Part shown: piece by piece, positions 46,027-53,640 of the stretch
Layout of the letters: each line of letters begins with the position of its first letter
Position numbering within the stretch: the stretch's first letter is position 1
Source of the DNA: a virus
Length of the DNA: 64,000 nt
IMG/VR virus record: IMGVR_UViG_3300035698_017294
Span: 42,198 to 106,197 of that record
Direction: 5' to 3' (one strand)
Translations under genes and position numbers: made by a program
The notes under the pieces: generated by a model
The model's database searches: none
Told to the model about the DNA's origin: nothing
What the model saw: only the letters and a program-made list of their open reading frames with translations

Positions 46027-49000
46027 TTAGCATAATGAGAGTCCACATTGTGGGCACATTGTGCAACCTTCTTGCATTATCATTTGTGATCCACAGGACT
46101 CACATATTTTATTGGTTTGTGTACCATTCGGGATGTAGGATTTGAGTAGTTTGTTAAGTATAAAAATAAATGAACCTAGCGGCACTTCTGCCGTGTCTAC
46201 TGCATCCGTTATTTCCGTTATCGATACGTTGTGTCGCAATAGCAGCCCCAACATCCGACATATACGTTCTATGTTCGATTGGTGGTAGCTCTTTGTTTCC
46301 AGCTCTTTAATGTAGGGTTTTAGGAACTTACGTTTATGTGCTACCTTCCTTAGCAAGTCTAGCGTCTCCTTTGTAACAACTGTTTTTTCCGTGGAGTTAG
46401 TATGCGTGAATACAGCTATTGGCTTTTCTTTGTTAGACGTCGGAAATGCTAGTATCACGTACCATTTCTTATTTTCTGATTTAATTAAGTGACCTCGTGC
46501 ATGGAATGTCTCTGGAAACTTTACATTATACAGAATCTCCAGCTCTTCGTGCTCCTTCTTGGATAAAGTTTCCATAACAGTTGTCATGGTTCCCGCTCTG
46601 TATGTCGTAAGTCCCTTAATGCCTTTATCGTATGCTTTCATGTAGAAGTCGGAGAAATCATCAAAAGTAAAGCTAGCAGGAATGTTAACGGTTTTAGACA
46701 TACCAAGATGCAGGTATTTGTATATAACCTCCATAACCGACAAGTGCTCATCAATGCTTAGGTCTTCTGCGCCAGCATAAACTCCTTCATCGTTTAATTC
46801 CATCATACGACCAATTTCTACATTGTCAAGAACCCATTCCCACCCATAATCACGAATCGATTCTGCTTTGGTCATCCCACGATTTTTATCTATTTCATAA
46901 TTAACGCTGCCATATCGACAGGTTAGCACCTCTTCATCACCGCGTAGTTCCAGTTTAAAATCATCTGTTTCAAACCACTCGCCTTTTTTGGCGTCGGGGA
47001 ATTTTAAGTCGTCATATAGTAAGCCAGCAATATCCCCGTCGGTTACCGTGACCCATCTTGTATATTCTTTGCAGAACACAGGCTCTCCGCCTCCAGACAT
47101 TAGCCGCGCTAGTATGCCAGTATTTCCAGTAGGTGCCAATGTAGTAAGGTGTGAATTCCGTAGCCCGTGCTTTTTCATACCCCCTTCTAGGGCTGCTTTA
47201 GTTGCTGCAGGTAGAGGTAATGCTTTCCAGTAGTCTGTATTTATGTATTCATCATAATCAAAGTGCTCAAATTGGCCCTTTTCCTTAGCCAATAATACTG
47301 AGGCCGCGTACGAGTGATAAGTTATCCATTCGTATATTTCTTCTAACAGTTCCAGGAATTTAGGAGAGCCGTATCGTAAGCCCGCCATGAAGCCCAAAGA
47401 TCCCAGACCCATAACGCCAAGGCCTATACGTCGGAACGCCAGAGAGGCCGTTTCTAGCTCTTTCAGGGGATATGTAGTTATGTCCAGTATATTGTCTAAG
47501 AATCGTACCATTATGGGTATATCGCGGGCCAGCTTTGCGAAATCAAAAATACTTGATTTTGAGTCCCAGTAAGCCGGTAAATTGATGGAGCCAAGATCGC
47601 ATACTCCTGTAGCCATAGGCACCTCACCACACTGTAAACTATTTATATAATGCGTGAACTTTTTTTCAACTCCTTCAACTTTACATGCAGTAAAAAAGTT
47701 ATGAAAGTCATCTACGGTTCCATTATAAACATCTTCTTTGCCAACATGTGTGACTGAAACCACTCTGTGATTGAAATTAACAGCAGCTTCTTGTAAAGCC
47801 CTATAAGTTGGGAATGGGGAAGTCTTTCCAAACCTAATTGGTACTTTATTTTCTTTGCACAGTTCTTCGAATTCCACTTTCATAGGATTTTTTTTTAATT
47901 TAAATTTAAGGTCGGTATAAAGCTTTAGTTGCGCTTGCCTCGCATTTTGTTTATACTTTTCCTTTTCTATGCGTTGGCCACATGTAGCGGAGCAAACGCC
48001 CTGTTCGCGTCTAGTATAAGTTACATTGAAAGAACTGCCACACAATTCGCATTTTTTATTTATCCTAACTTGATTCCTTTCATCAAAATAAGCATCATAC
48101 CCAGAGGCAAGCGCCTCCTTATAAGTAAGTAATGCCTTTTGACCGACTTCATCAAAAGATTCAAAACCGGCGTCAAGTGCAGCCCATTTGGCTAATCCAT
48201 CTATAGCGCCTAGATGATTTACTCGCCAATCGGAAAATTTTTGTGGCAATCCATGTTCTTTTGCATAGGCCCACCATTCGCGACTACCAAAACGACGACC
48301 TTCTTGTTTTGTGAGTATTACAGCATGTTTTTTCAAGTCCTCGTTAGTGTATCCAGAATAACGTCCATTGCCTGACCCGGAAACCGACTCAGACATATTA
48401 TCATGGTATCTTTGTTTCTCTTCGTCACTGGCATTTTTATACCAACGGTTCATTGGATTCTTTTCACCGCGCATATCTTCGCCGTGCAACTTATCATGCG
48501 CTTGTTTGGTCATCATTTCTAAATTAGCCGGCCTATTATTTTGGGCATTTCGGTCCTTATGGTGGATTACATGCGCAGCTGGAATACTCTCTAAATTATT
48601 ATGAAATTGGCAGATGAACCTATGCTCTGCACAATGAGTTTTTTTATCTCCGTTCTGAAGCCAAATGTATTCTTGAGAATTAGAATTTGCTCCTGGAAAA
48701 ATTCCTTTAATGGTTTTAAAAGATTTCGTTACAATACTTAAACTATCTCCAGGAATCAATTTAGCAGCTTCGCGGTAATCGCCGGAAGTCAATTTAAATT
48801 TGTGATTTTTTGTAACACGTGTTTTACTGCCATCATCTAATAGTACTTCGTAGATATCCTCATGCCCCGTAAATCTAGGATGTCGCATATATCTAATTGC
48901 AATTCTATCTTTATCATCATAGCAGAATACTGGAACGTCTTTGCCGTCGTCTACGAGAGTTTTTATTGGTACATTTCCACGACCGTCTGCTGTATATACC

Positions 49001-49947
49001 AGAGTATCCCCAGTGATACATGGGTTAGTTTGGAAAACCTTTTCCGCGTAACTCATCGGATTCATTTTGTTTACTATATCTAAAAATAAAATGCCCGGTT
49101 CATTGCGAGTGTATGAAGCTGTCATTAGCATATCATACAGTTCCTTGGCCTTTATAGTTTCGTATACGATAACTGGATAACCTTTAGCATGCCATAATTC
49201 TAGGTCCCCGTTCCATTCTTCCTCATACTGCTCATACGTAGTATCCGGATAAACCAGATCCCAGTCTTTATCATCTTTTACACATTGCATGAAGCCATCT
49301 GTGACACCTACAGACATGTTGAACTTTGTTAGAAAGTCCTTTTTCAGTTTCGCATTTATAAAGTCCTTGATGTCGGGATGCCATATACTCAGCACGAACA
49401 TCATGGCACCTTTGCGTAGTTTCTTTTTAAGGTCGGTGCGCTCTGCGTCACGATCTAATTTCGCTTCGCCGCCACCACGTGTGATGACTGCGGACACCTT
49501 ATCCCATATCTCTGCAAAGGCAACTGGGCCAGGAGTTGTGGATTTAATGCCCTCAATAACAGTACCAGAAGGCCGCAGATAAGACAGGTTAGTTCCGTAA
49601 CCAGCTTCACTCTTTAGTATGTGGGCTGCCATCTTAATCTGATTGAAGATATTTTCCAAGCTGTCTACATCTTTTATCCCATTGTCGGCTGGATGCATTG
49701 TAGTACAGTTAATAAGTGTTGTGTTCTTGTAGGTTGTGCCGGCATTTGCAATTATGCGGCCACCGGGGATAAATGGTTTTAGTGTTGGTGATAATATATT
49801 TAAAAACGAGTTATATGCTTGTTCTTTTTGCTCAGGAAGTTCTGCTGTTGCCGCAGCGTGTGCTACACGTTCCCAAGTCTGTTCTTCTGATTCACCGTTG
49901 AATCTATAATTAGTGTCCCACAGTTCGTGCGGCAAATTACTTGTCAT
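46027..49947 (-). CDS. nrdJ: Ribonucleotide reductase large chain, probably class II, with an intein
   Basis: The precursor has 1306 residues; removing the intein leaves about 843. Extein motifs include GGRIIANAGT, TLINCTTM, GYGTNLSYLRPSG, NEPGILFLDIVNKMNP, the split FQTNP/CGEVPM, GVCDLGSINLPAY, LAPTGNTGILA, and a C-terminal zinc-ribbon-like CESCGSQ...CTMCPQCG typical of B12-dependent NrdJ. No small subunit gene is seen in the window, which also favours class II. It supplies dNTPs for phage replication. Confidence 0.88.
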   Translation of the reverse strand: MTSNLPHELWDTNYRFNGESEEQTWERVAHAAATAELPEQKEQAYNSFLNILSPTLKPFIPGGRIIANAGTTYKNTTLINCTTMHPADNGIKDVDSLENIFNQIKMAAHILKSEAGYGTNLSYLRPSGTVIEGIKSTTPGPVAFAEIWDKVSAVITRGGGEAKLDRDAERTDLKKKLRKGAMMFVLSIWHPDIKDFINAKLKKDFLTKFNMSVGVTDGFMQCVKDDKDWDLVYPDTTYEQYEEEWNGDLELWHAKGYPVIVYETIKAKELYDMLMTASYTRNEPGILFLDIVNKMNPMSYAEKVFQTNPCITGDTLVYTADGRGNVPIKTLVDDGKDVPVFCYDDKDRIAIRYMRHPRFTGHEDIYEVLLDDGSKTRVTKNHKFKLTSGDYREAAKLIPGDSLSIVTKSFKTIKGIFPGANSNSQEYIWLQNGDKKTHCAEHRFICQFHNNLESIPAAHVIHHKDRNAQNNRPANLEMMTKQAHDKLHGEDMRGEKNPMNRWYKNASDEEKQRYHDNMSESVSGSGNGRYSGYTNEDLKKHAVILTKQEGRRFGSREWWAYAKEHGLPQKFSDWRVNHLGAIDGLAKWAALDAGFESFDEVGQKALLTYKEALASGYDAYFDERNQVRINKKCELCGSSFNVTYTRREQGVCSATCGQRIEKEKYKQNARQAQLKLYTDLKFKLKKNPMKVEFEELCKENKVPIRFGKTSPFPTYRALQEAAVNFNHRVVSVTHVGKEDVYNGTVDDFHNFFTACKVEGVEKKFTHYINSLQCGEVPMATGVCDLGSINLPAYWDSKSSIFDFAKLARDIPIMVRFLDNILDITTYPLKELETASLAFRRIGLGVMGLGSLGFMAGLRYGSPKFLELLEEIYEWITYHSYAASVLLAKEKGQFEHFDYDEYINTDYWKALPLPAATKAALEGGMKKHGLRNSHLTTLAPTGNTGILARLMSGGGEPVFCKEYTRWVTVTDGDIAGLLYDDLKFPDAKKGEWFETDDFKLELRGDEEVLTCRYGSVNYEIDKNRGMTKAESIRDYGWEWVLDNVEIGRMMELNDEGVYAGAEDLSIDEHLSVMEVIYKYLHLGMSKTVNIPASFTFDDFSDFYMKAYDKGIKGLTTYRAGTMTTVMETLSKKEHEELEILYNVKFPETFHARGHLIKSENKKWYVILAFPTSNKEKPIAVFTHTNSTEKTVVTKETLDLLRKVAHKRKFLKPYIKELETKSYHQSNIERICRMLGLLLRHNVSITEITDAVDTAEVPLGSFIFILNKLLKSYIPNGTQTNKICESCGSQMIMQEGCTMCPQCGLSLC
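47632..49020 (-). mobile_element. HNH-containing intein in the ribonucleotide reductase
   Basis: Residues 310-772 of the precursor. Block A is CITGDTLVYTADG, block B has TKNHKFKL, block F is VYNGTVDDFHNFFTA, and the end is YINSLQ before Cys+1 of CGEVPM. The last residue is Gln, not Asn, a rarer but known type. A homing endonuclease of the HNH type sits in the middle (HVIHHKDRNAQNNRPANLEMM), followed by a CELCG/CSATCG zinc pair. Confidence 0.85.
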
Positions 49948-50237
49948 CTAGTCTCCTGTTTGATTGCGGCGCGTAAGGCATTCAGTGGTGTGTCACCTTC
50001 TCCGCTAAAAGACTTTTCTTTGGAGTATGATAGTGACGGAATACACGCGAAAAAAAGCCCAGTGTCGGGCTTCTGTGTTATAGTAATTTGGTTAAGTAGT
50101 ATTTGCAATTCGCCGTCGTGTAACACATCATTATCTATGTATGCCAACGGCCGATCAAATTTATATTCATCAATAAAAAAAGGGAGGCACCCGTAAGTGC
50201 CCCCGTTCTGCAATTTATTGAAAGGATGGATCTTCAA
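49944..50237 (-). CDS. Hypothetical protein with uncertain start
   Basis: The frame ends with an ATGA overlap onto nrdJ. Its first 25 codons run through the terminator at 50177-50208, so the ATG at 50237 may not be real; no other ATG follows in frame. The later part (GLFFACIPSLSYSKEKSFSGEGDTPLNALRAAIKQ) has the flavour of a HicB-like or small regulatory fold, but I cannot assign it. Confidence 0.5.
   Translation of the reverse strand: MKIHPFNKLQNGGTYGCLPFFIDEYKFDRPLAYIDNDVLHDGELQILLNQITITQKPDTGLFFACIPSLSYSKEKSFSGEGDTPLNALRAAIKQETR
50177..50208 (-). terminator. Rho-independent terminator after the DUF669-like gene
   Basis: Minus strand: GGGGGCACTTACGGGTGCCTCCC then T7. It lies directly behind the 50215 stop codon and would separate the recombination genes from nrdJ. 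Confidence 0.75.
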
Positions 50238-50670
50238 GTGGACTCACAGGTGTTGTTGGAAAATCGATATCTATATCGAAACTAATGCCGTCCATATCTT
50301 CAATGCCTTTGTAATCTGATACCTGGTTACGTTCCCCAGAAATCCCTACAAATACACTGAACTCTGCTCCCATCAGCGGATCAGCGATATCTTTTGCTTC
50401 CATTCCATCTCCTAATAGATCTTTTTTATCCATGGCCTCATAAACCATAATTACTTTCCATAGGGTCTTGGGGGTAAGTACTAGGTTATCAAAAACCTTA
50501 CGACCGTGGAATGGTCCTTCATTTCCTACTTGATAGGTGATGGAGATCATTTCATTATCGTTAGTGGATGTTCTAAGTTCTGTCTTTATTACCTTCACCG
50601 CATAACGGTCTTCGGGTAACGGTTCAAACTTACCGGTCTTCTTCTTTTCGGCTTCGAAATCATAACTCAT
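50215..50670 (-). CDS. DUF669-like single-strand-binding associated protein
   Basis: A 151-residue acidic protein with GKFEPLPEDRYAVKVIKTELRTS, ISITYQVGNEGPFHGRKVFDNLVL and the acidic C-terminus DIDIDFPTTPVSPLEDPSF. DUF669 proteins accompany Sak4-type recombinases in phages and behave like OB-fold DNA-binding proteins. The acidic tail is like that of SSBs. ATGA couples it to the Sak4-like gene. Confidence 0.75.
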   Translation of the reverse strand: MSYDFEAEKKKTGKFEPLPEDRYAVKVIKTELRTSTNDNEMISITYQVGNEGPFHGRKVFDNLVLTPKTLWKVIMVYEAMDKKDLLGDGMEAKDIADPLMGAEFSVFVGISGERNQVSDYKGIEDMDGISFDIDIDFPTTPVSPLEDPSFQ

Positions 50671-51623
50671 GCATCGTCCTCTTCTTTATCAGTGATCATT
50701 TGATTTAAATCGACAATTAGCAGTTCAGCTTCGTCGTCTTTAAGATCTAATACAGAGGATACCGCATAATCTTCATTCAACTTGGAGGTCAGTAACTGGT
50801 CATCGCCTAATAGTGTTTTTAAGTTTTGAATCTTTACAATGTTCTCGCCGGTTATTCCGGCAGTTAGCTTGTCTTTGCCATTAAGCTTAGTTACAAAGTC
50901 ACGATTCCCTGACTGCGCAAGCGCTCTTTGGCCAGCTGCGGTATCAACGTCACGATAAATAACGTCTTTACCAAAATATGTTTCCAATGCTTCGAACGAG
51001 TAATCAAAATCGTCGGGCAGTTTATTTGTTCTGTCTTTGATCACATGTGCGGTGATACGGCCATCACGGTGCTTGGTAAGCTCTATAACTGTATCAAAGA
51101 TGAACGGCCAGTCCTTTGGACATTCTGGCTTAGTTCCAATAACTTTCATGAAATCGCCGCTACTAGTATCGGAACTGTATTCAACTTTATCGCGTGCTGT
51201 TACAACAACATTTAAATCCACATCCAGTAGCTTGGTAGAGATACTTTTCGTGTCGGCTTTAATTGCCTTATAATCTAACGGCTGTAAGGTGTAAGTTGAA
51301 TCACCCTTTTTAACCCGCAGGCGCTTCAAATGTGTTTCCTGCAAGAAATCCCAATACATGGATGCTGAATCTAATACAATGGTTTTGAAATCTTGTGGAT
51401 CATTTACAATCTCTTCAACAGCTTTGTGCACTTTTCTAATGTCGGTTGTAACTGATGACTCGAAGTCAAATTCCTCCGTATAGTGGATGGTCCCTTTCTC
51501 CATGTCAATTACAGCAGGCTTAGGCATTTGTAATGCAGACCTAGTTTTCCAGGTGCCGGTTCCTCCATAAATCAGGAGCTTTAATTTTCGGTTGGTTGTT
51601 GGTGGTTTAGAAAATAAACTCAT
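50667..51623 (-). CDS. Sak4-like RecA-fold recombinase
   Basis: A 318-residue ATPase. Walker A is LIYGGTGTWKTRS (a variant GxxGTxKT), Walker B is TIVLDSASMYWDFL, with NVVVTARDKVEY as a sensor strand. This is the AAA_24/Sak4 single-strand annealing group. It should act with the DUF669-like protein and the nucleases nearby. Confidence 0.85.
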   Translation of the reverse strand: MSLFSKPPTTNRKLKLLIYGGTGTWKTRSALQMPKPAVIDMEKGTIHYTEEFDFESSVTTDIRKVHKAVEEIVNDPQDFKTIVLDSASMYWDFLQETHLKRLRVKKGDSTYTLQPLDYKAIKADTKSISTKLLDVDLNVVVTARDKVEYSSDTSSGDFMKVIGTKPECPKDWPFIFDTVIELTKHRDGRITAHVIKDRTNKLPDDFDYSFEALETYFGKDVIYRDVDTAAGQRALAQSGNRDFVTKLNGKDKLTAGITGENIVKIQNLKTLLGDDQLLTSKLNEDYAVSSVLDLKDDEAELLIVDLNQMITDKEEDDA

Positions 51624-51642
51624 TAACCCTTAGTCCTTTATC

Positions 51643-52296
51643 TTAGCTTTTAAATGTCTCTAAGCGTTGCGCTACCTTATACGTCGTTATGACATCTTTA
51701 AGGCAATATTTGCCTATCTCATCTATTTTCCCATCTAGCCATGCATCGTATACCCCGTCTGCACGCACTTCGCCCGCCTTTGGGGATTCTAGTCCCAAAG
51801 AGACTGCCGCTATTTCTAAAGAAGTTGCTTTTCTAAACTCCCAATCGCAGAGAAGCATTTGAACATCGTAGTGGGGATCTGTTCTATATCGCGCAGTGTT
51901 CATAAAGCGATAGTTGGTTTGTTTGATCCGGTTTATTAGTGATCTTATTATAATGAAAGGTACATCAAACCGCAAGCCATTATATGAGATAAATTCGCCC
52001 TTAAAGCGTTCGCCATTTATGAATTTCCAAAAGTTGGTTAATATATCTGCTTCAGTACCCTTCATGAATACAATCTGCTCGTTTGTTAACGGGCGATAGC
52101 ATCCTATGCACACCACTTGGCCAAACCACGGGTCCGTGGAAGCAATCCGCGTCCTTAGGCCCTCTTCTGTTTCGTTATCACGCATATTCTTCTTAAATAT
52201 CTCTAATCTATCTTCCAGCTTTGCTTTATGTATGACAGACATATTTTGGTCCGGTATAGTCTCGATATCGAATGCTATAGGATCGTTAAATGCCAT
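51643..52296 (-). CDS. DnaQ/PolB-like 3'-5' exonuclease
   Basis: A 217-residue exonuclease. Exo I is AFDIETIPD, Exo II FISYNGLRFDVPFI, and Exo III YCLKDVITTYKV (YxxxD). It lacks a polymerase domain and resembles the stand-alone PolB-like exonucleases of phages. It may proofread or process recombination ends. Confidence 0.88.
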   Translation of the reverse strand: MAFNDPIAFDIETIPDQNMSVIHKAKLEDRLEIFKKNMRDNETEEGLRTRIASTDPWFGQVVCIGCYRPLTNEQIVFMKGTEADILTNFWKFINGERFKGEFISYNGLRFDVPFIIIRSLINRIKQTNYRFMNTARYRTDPHYDVQMLLCDWEFRKATSLEIAAVSLGLESPKAGEVRADGVYDAWLDGKIDEIGKYCLKDVITTYKVAQRLETFKS

Positions 52297-52643
52297 TAAA
52301 TCTCCTTTGATTGTTTAACTGTTGTGTTGATAAGATGTACTACCTTATCAATTTTCCTTAGGGCTTTTAAATTTTTACATTCCCTAATTTCTACTTCTTT
52401 GTTAATTCGTAACAGTACTTCAATCAACAAATCTAAGTCTTCTTTGATGTATCCGCACTCGACCAGTAAAAGCGGTATTCCGTTGTTTACAGATTCGCTA
52501 TAGTCAATTAGTATCCCCATTGTTGGGACTATGTAGCTCTTGATACCTCTAGATGATTTATAATTTTGCTGCTGCACTGGAGGTACCAGTTTGCCGTTTG
52601 TAATAGTCCAAACCTTTTTTCCATATGTTCTGTGAACTAACAC
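52296..52643 (-). CDS. Hypothetical 115-residue protein
   Basis: A basic protein with a predicted beta-rich N-terminus and a helical C-terminus (VEIRECKNLKALRKIDKVV). No family is recognised. It shares a base with the exonuclease gene start. Confidence 0.62.
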   Translation of the reverse strand: MLVHRTYGKKVWTITNGKLVPPVQQQNYKSSRGIKSYIVPTMGILIDYSESVNNGIPLLLVECGYIKEDLDLLIEVLLRINKEVEIRECKNLKALRKIDKVVHLINTTVKQSKEI

Positions 52644-52645
52644 AA

Positions 52646-53449
52646 CTACTCCAATTTTATAGGGTCTTCTAACGGCGCCACTAGTGCCCGTTCAGCAAAC
52701 CCCTTACTTACTGTTTTCTCAAGTTCAGCCTTTACCAATTCTGGTGAATTGGTCCTCCGGCTGAGATGCCCTATAACGACGTTTTTCAATCCGTCCGGGC
52801 CTATCTTGTTTATTGCTTCTGCCATCTGTGTATTGCTCAAATGGCCCACAGAGCTGCGTATACGATCTTTTAGAAGCTCGTCATAGTCTAAGTACTCGCT
52901 AAGCGACAACTCGTCGTAATCGGCCTCTATGAATAATGTGTCAACGGATTCCATTTTACTGTACATTAGGCGTGATACCATTCCAGTATCTGTTAAGTAG
53001 CCTATCTTATGTCCCGTCGGTTCGTGTACAATTAAGAACCCAACAGAAAATGCACTATCGTGTTTTGTGCTGAAAGGTGTCACTTTGAAGTTATCTACTT
53101 CGAATTCTACGCCCGGCTCTATGTACTCAATGTACCCCTCATAGTCTGCGTCAAGCGTTTTCTTAGGTATACGCTCAAAGTACTTCGCTCTCTTTTCCAT
53201 AGAGATTTGGTGCACCCACACCTTTGATTTGTGTTTCGACCATATAGGCCCAATACCCTTAATGTGGTCACCATGCTCATGTGTAATTAGAATATGGCTA
53301 ATCTTGTGGCCTTTCGGCAACTTATCCAATAGCTTCGCGTTTAAAAGCTTAACACCTATTCCAGCGTCTATTAAAATTGCTGATTTATCATCATATATTA
53401 CTGTGCAGTTTGCTTCCGACGATGACAGCATTGGCCAGAGACCTAGCAT
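52646..53449 (-). CDS. Metallo-beta-lactamase-fold nuclease or hydrolase (YycJ/WalJ-like)
   Basis: A 267-residue MBL protein: SSSEANCTVI at the N-terminus, LIDAGIGV, the metal motif LITHEHGDHIKG, STKHD, GYLTDTG, FIEADYD and NVVIGHLS. The single-domain design resembles YycJ, a 5'-3' exonuclease linked to DNA repair. A role in phage DNA processing is likely. Confidence 0.85.
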   Translation of the reverse strand: MLGLWPMLSSSEANCTVIYDDKSAILIDAGIGVKLLNAKLLDKLPKGHKISHILITHEHGDHIKGIGPIWSKHKSKVWVHQISMEKRAKYFERIPKKTLDADYEGYIEYIEPGVEFEVDNFKVTPFSTKHDSAFSVGFLIVHEPTGHKIGYLTDTGMVSRLMYSKMESVDTLFIEADYDELSLSEYLDYDELLKDRIRSSVGHLSNTQMAEAINKIGPDGLKNVVIGHLSRRTNSPELVKAELEKTVSKGFAERALVAPLEDPIKLE

Positions 53450-53640
53450 ATTCTCTTAACCATTGTTTGTAATTCAGTCATGGTTATCTTCCTCTTTCTG
53501 TATTCCCTAGAACTGATATAGGCATATTCTTCGCCCTTATAATCCTCCTCTGGGTCACACGTGATACCAATGGACTCTATGTATACATAGGTCCCGTTTA
53601 CTAGTTCCAACTTAGTTGATATTTTAAGATTACTAATCAT
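53443..53640 (-). CDS. Hypothetical 65-residue protein
   Basis: A small, probably beta-rich protein (TKLELVNGTYVYIESIGITCDPEED) with a basic patch REYRKRK. It overlaps both neighbours (8 and 7 bases). No family is recognised. Confidence 0.62.
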   Translation of the reverse strand: MISNLKISTKLELVNGTYVYIESIGITCDPEEDYKGEEYAYISSREYRKRKITMTELQTMVKRIC

